64,000 nucleotides of DNA from an uncultured Christensenella sp. (GCA_910577815.1 CAJTNO010000003.1:198168-262167); one strand, 5' to 3'. Shown: positions 1 to 8,008, counted from the stretch's first letter. Notes: generated by a model from the letters alone, not told the origin. A program made the numbers and translations.

Positions 1-757
1 CAAAGGTAAGAAAATCATTGAGAGTAAGCGGCTGTTCGGTATCCGACAAAACAATTCTGTCTCCGTCTCTGAACGCGGCGCAATTCACCTCTACAAAATC
101 CGTCAATTTATGCTCTACGATTATTTTAGTGTCGAATCGGCACGCAACCTGCAAGGCAAAATCAAGCTGTTCGTGATTTTCCGCTACGGTTATGCCTATA
201 CTGCTGCCCAGCGTAGACGGCTTAACGATAAGCGGATAGGTTAAAAAGCTCTCCAATCTCTGCAGGGTACGCTCGGCGTCCTCCTCAAATTCTTCGCGGG
301 TAACCACCTCGTGCGGTAAGGTATTGAGCAGCATACCTTCAAATAATTGCTTGGATAGCGCTTTATCCATTCCGCAAGCAGACGCTATCACGGACGGACT
401 TGTATACGCTATGCCGTTATACTCAAGTATTGCCTGCAAAATTCCGCTTTCGCCCTCACCGCCGTGACAGCATATAAATGCCGCGTCGGGCTTAAAATAT
501 TTTACAAGTCCGTTATGCTTAACTGTATAAAATTCCCCCTTATACAAAATTGCCTTGGAGTGTTCAATCGGATTAAATGCTGAAAACGCGTCGAGGCTGT
601 CCAGCTTCTTAACATAAAAATCACCCTCGTACATATAAACGGGTTCTACGTTAAACAAAGACTTATCTATATTGGATAACGTCTGCATTGCGGTGATGAT
701 TGATATATCGCTCTCAAGCGACCTTCCTCCGAAAATCAAAGCAATCTTTTTTTTCAT
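1..757 (-). CDS. ddl: D-alanine--D-alanine ligase, partial (3' end outside window)
   Basis: Joins two D-alanines to D-Ala-D-Ala for peptidoglycan precursor synthesis in the cytoplasm. The ATG at 757-755 is preceded by a TGAGG-like ribosome binding site. About 252 codons are present before the window edge cuts the C-terminal part of the ATP-grasp domain. Family signatures visible are the N-terminal IFGGRSLES nucleotide/substrate loop and HGGEGESGILQ in the first subdomain, followed by VKPSTLGSSIGI, the ATP-grasp glycine-rich segment. It lies downstream of murF in the same direction with a 173 nt gap. MurF uses the product of this enzyme, so the pairing makes biochemical sense. Family assignment is secure; completeness of the gene cannot be judged. 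Confidence 0.93.
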   Translation of the reverse strand, partial: MKKKIALIFGGRSLESDISIITAMQTLSNIDKSLFNVEPVYMYEGDFYVKKLDSLDAFSAFNPIEHSKAILYKGEFYTVKHNGLVKYFKPDAAFICCHGGEGESGILQAILEYNGIAYTSPSVIASACGMDKALSKQLFEGMLLNTLPHEVVTREEFEEDAERTLQRLESFLTYPLIVKPSTLGSSIGITVAENHEQLDFALQVACRFDTKIIVEHKLTDFVEVNCAAFRDGDRIVLSDTEQPLTLNDFLTF

Positions 758-930
758 AAAAACCTCACACTGCTACTATCTATGCTTATCTTTCGGATTT
801 TGTGAGAAACAAGCACAGACAGCTGCAAAACAACCCTTTTATTATTCACTATATTTCAAAGCCAAATTTATCGATGTATTATAATTTTATTTGATTTTTA
901 TAATACTTTTTCTGATTTTATTATTGATAC

Positions 931-2535
931 CTATCTTTTTTCATCATATATATCGGGCAAATCATTTAATATAAGCAATATATCCCCTACGTGTAATCTG
1001 TCTTTAAAATCGTCCTCCGCGCACTTAAGACTGTCGTAAATATGAATTTCTCCGCCATAGCCGCCGTCTATAAGTCCGCGTCTTATTGCGTCCGTTCTTT
1101 TTGCCCCGACAAGCATAACAAGGTCGGCAACGGCGCTCATATTTATGCCAAGCTTATAGTTCTCCTCACTCTCCTGCGCCCCAAGCTCCACAAGCCCGGG
1201 AGTCAGCACAACCTTTCTTCCCTCAAATAGCGAAAGGGTTTCTATCGCCATTCTCGCGCCGTCGGGATTGGAGTTAAAACTGTCGTCGATAATCTTTATT
1301 CCATTGCCGTGTATCAATTCCATTCTGTGCGGAACAGGCTCAAGCTTCTCTATGGCGTCAAGAATAAAAGGTATCTCCACCCCAAGCTTATACGCCATAG
1401 TAGCGGCAAGCACTATATTCTCGATATTGTGCATTCCTATGAGCTGCGTATGCACATAATAGGATTCTCCGTCAAGAATTATATCGAAGTCGCTGCCATT
1501 ATCCGTCGTGCATATCTGTTCGGCTCTAAACTCGTTTTGCTCGTCAAGCCCTGCGTACACAAGCTGAGGCTTGCGCTTTGTATTCTTTAAAGCATTTTCC
1601 GCACTATCCTTACACGCGCCGCTTACAACGCAAATTCCGTTCTCTCCAACGCCCAGTATTCTGCACTTTTCTCTGATAATATTGTCCTGTGTACGGAAGG
1701 TTTCAAGATGCTGAGAATTTATGCCCGTAAGTATCGTATAGGTCGGCTTTACGATTTTCATAAGCTCTTTTATATCTCCGACTCGTCTTGCTCCGAATTC
1801 CGCAACAAAAACGTCGTAGGTCGCGTCCAGTCCGTTTACGGTTTTTGAAATACCCATCGGAGTATTATAGCTTGCGGGAGTCACAAGCACGTTGTATTTT
1901 TCAAGCAGCATCGCGCTTAAGAAGTTTTTTACCGAGGTTTTTCCAAAGCTGCCGGTAATAGCAATCTTAATCAGCGACGGATTAGCCGCAAGCCGTTTAG
2001 CCGTACGTCTTTCATAACGCCTGTTATTGAGTCTTTCAAACACATTGCTGACCGTGCCAAAAACCATAAACATAAGCGGATACACGGGAGGAAACACAAA
2101 CAGAACCAAATAACGAAGATACTGCTGAGATATGTGCGCATTTCCTATTGCGAACGCCAAGGTTACGAGCACCGTTGTCGCCGCGGACACAAACAAAAGG
2201 AATCTTACCGCTCTTTTAGTATATTTAAGCGGCTTTTTGCGTGTCGGCAAATCCTCCATAAAGTACATTGCAAACTCTGCTATAAAAAAGAACAGCACAG
2301 TGATAAAGCCCCAGAACGCGCGCGTCTGCAAAAAGTAGAATATGCACCATATGCCTATAAAAAGTATGACCGTACACAGGTCTATCAGATATACAAAGCT
2401 CAAGCGCTTGTTTTTAAAAATCTCGGTAATTCTGTAATTATCCTGCTGAATCGCATATAAATACGGACGCGTAATAAAAAACGCGTCTATAAATATGAGC
2501 ATCACATAAAACCAATCGCCTCGCAATAGAGTCAT
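931..2535 (-). CDS. murF: Membrane-anchored MurF-type ligase (UDP-MurNAc-tripeptide--D-Ala-D-Ala ligase)
   Basis: Predicted to add D-Ala-D-Ala to UDP-MurNAc-tripeptide. The ATP-binding loop ITGSFGKTSVKNFL, the Mur ligase central segment with FVAEFGARRVGDI, and the C-terminal segment with IIDDSFNSNPDGARM are all present. The first about 165 residues are not found in E. coli-type MurF: they hold several strongly hydrophobic segments, about 15-30, 45-65, 70-90 and 105-150, so the enzyme should be held at the membrane with the ligase domain cytoplasmic. I place the start at the ATG at 2535 because it has GGAGG five bases upstream; an in-frame start at 2571 lacks such a site. It follows the hydrolase gene by 79 nt and precedes ddl. 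Catalytic family is secure; the purpose of the membrane domain is inference. Confidence 0.88.
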   Translation of the reverse strand: MTLLRGDWFYVMLIFIDAFFITRPYLYAIQQDNYRITEIFKNKRLSFVYLIDLCTVILFIGIWCIFYFLQTRAFWGFITVLFFFIAEFAMYFMEDLPTRKKPLKYTKRAVRFLLFVSAATTVLVTLAFAIGNAHISQQYLRYLVLFVFPPVYPLMFMVFGTVSNVFERLNNRRYERRTAKRLAANPSLIKIAITGSFGKTSVKNFLSAMLLEKYNVLVTPASYNTPMGISKTVNGLDATYDVFVAEFGARRVGDIKELMKIVKPTYTILTGINSQHLETFRTQDNIIREKCRILGVGENGICVVSGACKDSAENALKNTKRKPQLVYAGLDEQNEFRAEQICTTDNGSDFDIILDGESYYVHTQLIGMHNIENIVLAATMAYKLGVEIPFILDAIEKLEPVPHRMELIHGNGIKIIDDSFNSNPDGARMAIETLSLFEGRKVVLTPGLVELGAQESEENYKLGINMSAVADLVMLVGAKRTDAIRRGLIDGGYGGEIHIYDSLKCAEDDFKDRLHVGDILLILNDLPDIYDEKR

Positions 2536-2614
2536 ACCACCCTCCGATTTCTCAGGTCTTTTGTGCTGCAAATATTATACTTATGTATGAGCTTTCAATG
2601 CTTATTCTATAAAT

Positions 2615-3379
2615 TCAGGCTATAAAAGCCTTAAGTATGGATATAAATTTTCCGCTGTCCTCCGCATAAGCAAAATGTCCGCCGTTAAGCCAAAAAATAC
2701 TGCTGTCGGCTATATTTTTATTCAGCCTTCGCGCCATATAAGCGGGAGTATCCCTGTCACCGTCTCCCCAAAAGATTGCGGTCGGACACTTAATATTGCC
2801 AAGCAGCGACGTCTGGTCGTAATTTACAACTTTTTTAAACGTTTCACGCATAGTCGGTGAAAGAACTCTGAAATCCGCCGACCCCTTAAGCCCCTTAAGC
2901 CCAAGCTTTCTCAAAAGCTTATGAACGCCTATTTTTATGTAATATTTAAGTCCGCGTCTGGGCTTGAGTCCTGCGCTATCCACTAAAACAAGCTTATAAA
3001 CCAATTCGGGATAATTGCTTGCAAGCTCCAGACACACTCTCCCGCCAAAGGAATGCCCTACAAATACGGCTTTTTCTATTCCGATAAGTCGTGTAAGCGC
3101 TATGACGTCGGCGGCATAATCCGCTACAGTGTAAGTCTTATCGGGTTCTTCGCTCTCTCCGAAGCCCGCAAAATCAAGCAAGGTAACCCTGAATTTTGAG
3201 GATATTGTCTTTGCGACAAATAAAAAAGCGGAGATGCTCGCACCCCAGCCGTGTAAAAATACTATATCTTCGCCGCTTCCAAAGCTGACGTACTTGACCT
3301 TGTGTCCGTTAATAACGGAATATTGCGGAGCATATCCGCTATTCAACGCCGCCGAGCGACGGTTGCCGTTTTCGCGCAA
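2615..3379 (-). CDS. Alpha/beta-fold hydrolase
   Basis: Serine hydrolase of the alpha/beta family with the oxyanion segment FLHGWGAS, the nucleophile elbow VGHSFGGR, an acid in the FWGDGDRDTP segment and the C-terminal catalytic histidine in NGGHFAYAE. Substrate is unknown; no signal peptide is visible, so it should act in the cytoplasm. Its start is ambiguous. No ATG exists at the N-terminus; TTG at 3379-3377 is a candidate without a good ribosome binding site. The reading frame is open back to the rimI stop codon, where a strong GGGGAGGA sits six bases before an in-frame ATA at 3406-3404. It sits between rimI and murF in one co-directional run. Confidence 0.85.
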   Translation of the reverse strand: MRENGNRRSAALNSGYAPQYSVINGHKVKYVSFGSGEDIVFLHGWGASISAFLFVAKTISSKFRVTLLDFAGFGESEEPDKTYTVADYAADVIALTRLIGIEKAVFVGHSFGGRVCLELASNYPELVYKLVLVDSAGLKPRRGLKYYIKIGVHKLLRKLGLKGLKGSADFRVLSPTMRETFKKVVNYDQTSLLGNIKCPTAIFWGDGDRDTPAYMARRLNKNIADSSIFWLNGGHFAYAEDSGKFISILKAFIA

Positions 3380-3406
3380 TGCTGCGCCGGAATAATTACT
3401 GTCTAT

Positions 3407-3847
3407 TTAGTCCTCCCCGATAGTCAGCCACATTACAAGAGCGTCGTATCTATTTGCATAATACCTCTTGCGTATGCCTTCTACCGTGAAGCCGAGCGAT
3501 TTATACAATTTAACCGCGCGCTCGTTGGTATCCTTTACCTCTAAAGTAATCCTCTTTATGCCTTCGCGCCTTGCAAGCTCTAAAAGCTTAAGCATAAGCG
3601 TTTTTCCATAGCCCCGTCCGCGCATATCCGCGCGCACCGCAATATTTGCTATCTGACCTTCGTCAAGCACCTTGTGAAAGCCGCCGTAGCAGATGACCTC
3701 GCTGTCGCTCACTCCCACTAAATAGTAGGCGTTTTTATCCTCAAGCTCGGGCTCAAACATTCCTACCGTCCAAGGCTCGTCAAACGCCTCCGCTTCAATC
3801 TCTGCCATAAGAGGGAGATGCTCTGCTTTTAAGCTTTCAAATCTCAT
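3407..3847 (-). CDS. rimI: Ribosomal protein S18 alanine N-acetyltransferase family (GNAT)
   Basis: A 146-residue GNAT acetyltransferase, the usual RimI length. The acetyl-CoA binding loop RADMRGRGYGKTLM, the preceding beta-strand QIANIAV and the C-terminal NERAVKLYKSLGF block with downstream tyrosines are visible. RimI acetylates the N-terminus of ribosomal protein S18 in E. coli, and in Firmicutes it is commonly encoded beside tsaB and tsaE, as here. It overlaps the end of tsaB by 11 nt, suggesting translational coupling. The true substrate in this organism is not shown by the sequence. Confidence 0.9.
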   Translation of the reverse strand: MRFESLKAEHLPLMAEIEAEAFDEPWTVGMFEPELEDKNAYYLVGVSDSEVICYGGFHKVLDEGQIANIAVRADMRGRGYGKTLMLKLLELARREGIKRITLEVKDTNERAVKLYKSLGFTVEGIRKRYYANRYDALVMWLTIGED

Positions 3848-4409
3848 CCTTTTCCCTCTCCGCCTGCGACTTTCTCATATAAAACGGCGACAGAATGTCT
3901 TGAAAGCACCCGTTCTCAAGCTTTTTCCGCACTACACCCGCAAGCGCAAGCCAGTTATCGCAAACGGGCTTTGTCATTGCCAAGCTCGGAATATTATTCT
4001 CTCCGTCAGAAATGAACCGCGCGCTTTTAACCTCGCCGTTTTCACACTCCGCACAGTACAAATTTCCGTGTCCCGCGTCCACAGCCGCCAGAACGTTTGC
4101 ACAATTATATGATATAACTTCAAAAGAGGTGACGCTTATTCTCTTTGCATTATTGGCAAAAGCTATCGCCGTCATTGCGGACACGCCTATTCTGATACCC
4201 GTAAACGAACCCGGACCCACGACGGCGGCAACAGCTTCTACTGCGCTTATATCCGCATCGGCTTCCTTCAACACTTCGTCGACGGTTGGCATAAGCAAAC
4301 GCGAATGTCCGGATTTTCCGACCTCTATTTCCCTATGGTATATCTTGTCGTCCTTTAAAAGAACTACCGTCAATTTAGTATTTGTTGTATCAATAGCAAG
4401 ACAATTCAC
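3837..4409 (-). CDS. tsaB: tRNA threonylcarbamoyladenosine biosynthesis protein TsaB
   Basis: TsaB (YeaZ) is the inactive ASKHA-fold partner of TsaD in the complex making t6A37 of ANN-decoding tRNAs. The N-terminal LAIDTTNTKLTV phosphate-like loop, SGHSRLLMPTVDEVL and VGPGSFTGIRIG are diagnostic. At 190 residues it is shorter than the about 230 common in the family, with a compact C-terminal part. It starts 46 nt after the RibU-TsaE fusion stop and overlaps rimI, so it most likely belongs to the transcript controlled by the FMN riboswitch. tsaD and tsaC are not in this window. Confidence 0.92.
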   Translation of the reverse strand: MNCLAIDTTNTKLTVVLLKDDKIYHREIEVGKSGHSRLLMPTVDEVLKEADADISAVEAVAAVVGPGSFTGIRIGVSAMTAIAFANNAKRISVTSFEVISYNCANVLAAVDAGHGNLYCAECENGEVKSARFISDGENNIPSLAMTKPVCDNWLALAGVVRKKLENGCFQDILSPFYMRKSQAEREKDEI

Positions 4410-4455
4410 TCGCTCCCTCTCTTAATTAAATGTTGTTTAAATTCTGATTTTATTC

Positions 4456-5733
4456 TTAATCATCTAACGTCGGAGTATCAGTCGTTACAATATTTTCATC
4501 GTTAGCGTTCCCAACCGTTTCGTTCAAACCTTTAGATACCGCATCCTTTAAATCATTCGTATTTGATATGTTTATTTCATTTTGTTCAGTTGCAGAATTG
4601 CCACGCTTAGATATCTCAAAAATACGGTTTTCGTTATCCTGCGAGATAGATATCTCTATTATTTTACCTTTTAGGCTATCAAACTTATTCCATTCGATAA
4701 CCGTTACCGCCTCATCGTCAAAGCAATCCTCTACGCCCAACTCGGCAAGCTCGTCTGAACTCTCAACCCTGTACATATCCAAATGGTTTAATTTAATACG
4801 ACCGCTATCGTATGTGTTGAGTATAGTAAACGTGGGGCTTGTAACTTCTTCCTGTATACCCAATGACTTTGCAAGTCCTTTAGTAAAAGTAGTCTTGCCT
4901 GCGCCAAGCTCGCCGCTGAGAAGAATTACCTCGCCTCCGTCCAGCATATTTGCAACCTTATCGGCAAGAGCATATGTATCTGCTTCTGTTTTTACCTTAT
5001 GTTTTCCGTATACTTTATCCTTTCGCAAGCTATCGCCCTCCCAATGCAGCAACACGCTCAATCTCTTGTAAAGCACAAATGTCAGCGCAGACATTATTAT
5101 ACATCTGATTAAATTAAAAGGCAACACGGCAAGAGGCAAATAATAAGCATAAAAATTATCGACTGTAACATTTTTATACAATGCGCTTACCATACCTATT
5201 ATTGCTTCAAATCCGAATGCCTTGGCATAAAAAGGTATAGAGATAAATCTATTTACAATTAGTCCCGCCCCAACAAACGCACACGTGCCTACAAGCAAAC
5301 CTATAAACGCGTGCTTTTTATCCTTTTTAATACTGTAGATAATAGATGCGGGAAGCACAAGCGCAATTCCCATAAGTATATCTGTGGCTTCGCCGACATA
5401 GGCGGTACCCGTCATAGGAAATTTAAATAAGCATTTTAAAATTATGACCAAGCAGCCGCTGACAGGTCCCATAGAAAATCCTGCAAGCAAAGCGGGAAGC
5501 TCGGAAATCTGCATATCCAAAAAGCTTGGAAACATAAACGGCAAGCTGAATTTGGCAAAGGCATACAGAATAAACGATATTGCCGTTAGTATTGCTATTT
5601 TGGCAACATATGACGCCGAAAATTTGGGATTGGCAAACTTTTTAATGCTGTTTTTAAACGAAACACCGAGCTTTGAAGCTACGTTCTCGTTTTTCATCGC
5701 CGAAGCGCCGTTGCCAGACTGTTGCTTTTCCAT
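4456..5733 (-). CDS. ribU-tsaE: Fusion: riboflavin ECF transporter S component (RibU-like) + TsaE ATPase
   Basis: One 425-residue frame carries two normally separate proteins. Residues about 40-230 form an ECF S component of the RibU type, with five or six hydrophobic helices and the segments FMFPSFLDMQISELPALLAG and MTGTAYVGEATD. Residues about 245-375 form a complete TsaE: Walker A SGELGAGKTTFTKG (Lys280), TSPTFTILNTY, LNHLDMYR and VTVIEWNKF. Residues 376-425 are an Asn/Asp/Glu/Thr-rich tail. No stop, frameshift or internal ribosome binding site separates the parts. TsaE is the ATPase of the t6A tRNA modification complex; RibU binds riboflavin at the membrane and works with EcfA/A'/T. An FMN riboswitch with terminator immediately precedes the ATG. 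tsaB and rimI follow. Domain assignments are strong; why they are fused is inference. Confidence 0.9.
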   Translation of the reverse strand: MEKQQSGNGASAMKNENVASKLGVSFKNSIKKFANPKFSASYVAKIAILTAISFILYAFAKFSLPFMFPSFLDMQISELPALLAGFSMGPVSGCLVIILKCLFKFPMTGTAYVGEATDILMGIALVLPASIIYSIKKDKKHAFIGLLVGTCAFVGAGLIVNRFISIPFYAKAFGFEAIIGMVSALYKNVTVDNFYAYYLPLAVLPFNLIRCIIMSALTFVLYKRLSVLLHWEGDSLRKDKVYGKHKVKTEADTYALADKVANMLDGGEVILLSGELGAGKTTFTKGLAKSLGIQEEVTSPTFTILNTYDSGRIKLNHLDMYRVESSDELAELGVEDCFDDEAVTVIEWNKFDSLKGKIIEISISQDNENRIFEISKRGNSATEQNEINISNTNDLKDAVSKGLNETVGNANDENIVTTDTPTLDD

Positions 5734-5757
5734 AAAAAAACCTCGAATACATCGAGG
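5734..5757 (-). terminator. Riboswitch expression platform: terminator hairpin abutting the start codon
   Basis: On the minus strand a 6 bp stem (CCTCGA/TCGAGG) with a five-base loop is followed by seven T and then directly by the ATG of the RibU-TsaE fusion. The 3' strand of the stem contains CGAGG, the only plausible ribosome binding site. The same hairpin could therefore stop transcription and, if transcription reads through, hide the ribosome binding site. Confidence 0.75.
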
Positions 5758-5795
5758 CGCGCAAATGGACGTAAATATTGCGTATTTTTACATCC

Positions 5796-5901
5796 GCTTC
5801 TTTCATCCGGACTATACCGTCGGTTTGGGAATTGCACCCAATCAACCTAAAAAGGCTCGCGGACTATACCGCCGGTGAGGATTTTCACCTCGCCCCGAAG
5901 C
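5796..5901 (-). promoter_or_regulatory. FMN riboswitch (RFN element)
   Basis: Minus-strand RNA contains the conserved RFN blocks in order: GGGGCGAGGTGAAAATCC, ACCGGCGGTATAGTCC, GCGAGCC, CCGACGGTATAGTCCGGATG, and closing GAAGC pairing with the first GCTTC (P1). All invariant parts are present. FMN binding normally turns off riboflavin synthesis or uptake genes. Here the regulated transcript starts with the RibU-TsaE fusion and probably continues into tsaB and rimI. Confidence 0.95.
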
Positions 5902-5908
5902 AATTATT

Positions 5909-5937
5909 ATCTTAATCACATTATACGCCCCTGTCAA
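5909..5937 (-). promoter_or_regulatory. SigA-type promoter for the FMN riboswitch transcript
   Basis: TTGACA at 5937-5932 and TAAGAT at 5914-5909 with a 17 nt spacer on the minus strand. The predicted start point falls at about 5902, exactly at the 5' end of the RFN element. Confidence 0.65.
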
Positions 5938-5986
5938 CAATTTTGCGAAAATTATTAAAAAAACAAATTTTGTCAACACTAAGCAT

Positions 5987-6316
5987 ATGACGATGATAAC
6001 AACCGTAGATATTCAACCAAGCGAAAACGTGTTCGGCATTGAGGATATGGTTTCATACGCCTTGCAACACGAATTTGTACTCGGCGCGCGCGCATTTGAA
6101 TACAACGACACTTTTGTACTTGCAATACTTGCCACTCCGTTCTGTCTTAAAAGCGAGCGCGATAACGCAAAGCTTCAGCTTACAGAAAGTCTGAAATCCT
6201 TATTAGGGGATAAAAATTTTATTATAACCTTTGATATGCAGGTATACAGAAATGTTCAGAACGAGCTTGACGAACAGACGAAAGCATATTTGTTAAATCT
6301 CGCAAAACAGCGTTAA
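5987..6316 (+). CDS. Hypothetical protein, 109 aa
   Basis: I do not recognise the family. The frame begins MTMITTVDIQPSEN and encodes a small soluble protein with alternating charged and hydrophobic segments, no signal peptide and no membrane helix. Middle segment FEYNDTFVLAILATPF looks like a beta hairpin; the end is helical and charged. No clear ribosome binding site precedes the ATG, and a second ATG lies two codons later. It is transcribed divergently from the FMN-controlled operon and converges on rsfS with a shared terminator. Its independent position and its terminator support a real gene. Confidence 0.6.
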   Translation: MTMITTVDIQPSENVFGIEDMVSYALQHEFVLGARAFEYNDTFVLAILATPFCLKSERDNAKLQLTESLKSLLGDKNFIITFDMQVYRNVQNELDEQTKAYLLNLAKQR

Positions 6317-6329
6317 AAGCGCATAAAAT

Positions 6330-6376
6330 CGGGCAAAGTATTATAAAAATCACATAAATTTATAGCACTTTGCCCG
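6330..6376. terminator. Bidirectional terminator between the 109 aa gene and rsfS
   Basis: Ten-base arms CGGGCAAAGT and ACTTTGCCCG enclose an AT-rich, partly self-pairing loop, with T-rich sequence on the plus strand after the stem and A-rich sequence before it. It lies between two convergent genes. Confidence 0.7.
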
Positions 6377-6385
6377 TAAATTATT

Positions 6386-6739
6386 TTAATTTTCCGAATT
6401 ATACTTTTGAATATTGTTTCCGTCCGACCACAATTTTTCAAGACAATAGAACATACGCGTTTCGTCATTGAAGATATGCACTATAACCCCACCGTAATCG
6501 AGAACAGCCCATTTACTGTCGGACATACCGTCTGAGTGCGTAGGAGTAATACCCTCCTCCTTAAGTCTGTCCTCCACAAACTCAGCAAGCGCTTTTACCT
6601 GCTTTGTACTCTTTGCCGTACAAATGACAAAGTAATCCGTCATAACCGTAAGATGCTCTACGTCAAGTACGGTGATATCCACGGCTTTATGCTCGTCAAG
6701 CTCTTTGCAGATAATATCTTTCATTTCGATTGATTCCAT
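6386..6739 (-). CDS. rsfS: Ribosomal silencing factor RsfS
   Basis: RsfS (YbeB/Iojap) binds ribosomal protein L14 and blocks subunit joining when nutrients are short. The core VDITVLDVEHLTVMTDYFVI, STKQVKALAEFVED and WAVLDYGGVIVHIF segments are diagnostic. The start is taken at the ATG at 6739, which has GGAGG seven bases upstream, giving 117 residues, the usual family length; the frame extends upstream to 6796 without similar support. It follows nadD-yqeK by 53 nt, the common Firmicutes gene order. Confidence 0.93.
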   Translation of the reverse strand: MESIEMKDIICKELDEHKAVDITVLDVEHLTVMTDYFVICTAKSTKQVKALAEFVEDRLKEEGITPTHSDGMSDSKWAVLDYGGVIVHIFNDETRMFYCLEKLWSDGNNIQKYNSEN

Positions 6740-6792
6740 AGTTCCCTCCAGAATGTTCTTATGTATATTTAGTATTTCCAAAGACGCAAGCG

Positions 6793-7917
6793 TCATTCGT
6801 TATCATTATCTATATAGTATTTATAGGCGTCGAGCGTGAGCGAATATATTGCTCCGCCCTTTGCTTTCAGTTTGTTATATGTGTAATCAAGCGTTGCGAG
6901 AAAGCCCGCCTCAAAATCTTTTTTTGCTATCTCTCTGAGCTTCGGAATAGGCGCGTACTCCCTGTCGTCGGACAAGCTGTCCGCAGTATATATAAGCTTT
7001 TCAAGCTTAGTCATATCTGCTTTTGCCGTTGTATGGTAGCGAATTGCGTCGAGAATGCAACCATCCTCTATACCGAAATCGCGTTTAGCCTTTTCAGCGC
7101 CTAAAAACTGATGCAGCACAGGAGTTCCTATAGCGTCCTCAGGCACATTTAAGCCATCTACCGACGGACGTTGTTTAGCGTTGTCGTGCAGCAATGCAGA
7201 CAGAAATACACGGTTAAAATTCTGTTGCAAATGGTGCTTGGAATTGAAATCCACCGCTCTTTTAACCACCGCTATGCTATGTGTAAACAATTCTTCCGTC
7301 TGATAGCTTTTCAGCTGCATTACCTTAGACCTGTAATTTTCAAATAACCCACGAAATTTTATCGCTTCCATTACCTTGACAGGTATTTCGTCCACATATT
7401 CGCCAAGCAGCAACCTCGCCTTGATTAAAGACGACGATATGTCCCTCCCCTTGTAATTAAGCACGGTAAAATCTCCGCCATAGCTGTTTTTCAGTTCATC
7501 AACTTTTTTTTGAGTATCGCCGTAGCCCTCTCGGGATACTACCGCGATAGGACAGACATTTGCTACTATATCCGGTCTGTGCCAGGTATCGAAGTGCGCA
7601 ATGCTGTCGCCGCCAATAAGATAAACTATATCTCCGTACTTTTGTTTAAGTATAGGCAAAACCTCGCTTGAATAGTTATTACAGCCTCTATCACGTTCTA
7701 TGGTATCTATTTTTACGTCGAAGCCTTCAAACGCAATCTTCGCAAGCGCGCATCGTTCGTCAAACGTCAAAAAGCCCTCGCTCTTGTGCGGAGGCAAATA
7801 CGTAGGCACAAGCACGACGGAGGCTATATCAAGCGTCCGCATAGCATATCTGCACATTTCTACGTGTTCGTTGTGCGGAGGGTCGAAGGCTCCTCCGAAT
7901 ATAAGCGTCTTTGACAT
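6793..7917 (-). CDS. nadD-yqeK: Fusion: nicotinate-nucleotide adenylyltransferase (NadD) + YqeK HD hydrolase
   Basis: Residues about 1-195 are NadD, making deamido-NAD from nicotinate mononucleotide and ATP: nucleotide loop GGAFDPPHNEH, LIGGDSIAHFDTWHRP and ISSSLIKARL match the family. Residues about 205-374 are an HD-domain YqeK: the opening HS in the first helix, LLHDNAK with the HD pair, then H-QFLGAEKAK and IRYHTTAK supply the remaining metal ligands. YqeK proteins hydrolyse diadenosine tetraphosphate to ADP. In Bacillus these are separate adjacent genes, so the fusion keeps both activities in equal amount. The ATG at 7917 opens directly into MSKTLIFGG. rsfS follows. Confidence 0.93.
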   Translation of the reverse strand: MSKTLIFGGAFDPPHNEHVEMCRYAMRTLDIASVVLVPTYLPPHKSEGFLTFDERCALAKIAFEGFDVKIDTIERDRGCNNYSSEVLPILKQKYGDIVYLIGGDSIAHFDTWHRPDIVANVCPIAVVSREGYGDTQKKVDELKNSYGGDFTVLNYKGRDISSSLIKARLLLGEYVDEIPVKVMEAIKFRGLFENYRSKVMQLKSYQTEELFTHSIAVVKRAVDFNSKHHLQQNFNRVFLSALLHDNAKQRPSVDGLNVPEDAIGTPVLHQFLGAEKAKRDFGIEDGCILDAIRYHTTAKADMTKLEKLIYTADSLSDDREYAPIPKLREIAKKDFEAGFLATLDYTYNKLKAKGGAIYSLTLDAYKYYIDNDNE

Positions 7918-8008
7918 ATTTTTATTATACTAAATAAATCCGCACAATTCAATAGATTAAATCGCCGTTTAAAGTTTTCAGCTCTTAAATTTTGGCAATA
8001 ATCGTACT

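Noticed and set aside
2535..2571. Start of murF at 2571
   Set aside because: The extra 12 residues are polar, unconserved-looking and include the ribosome binding site for the ATG at 2535.
5654..5845. 63-codon frame over the FMN riboswitch
   Set aside because: It is read through the conserved RFN RNA and its terminator, overlaps the real start, and is explained by the riboswitch.
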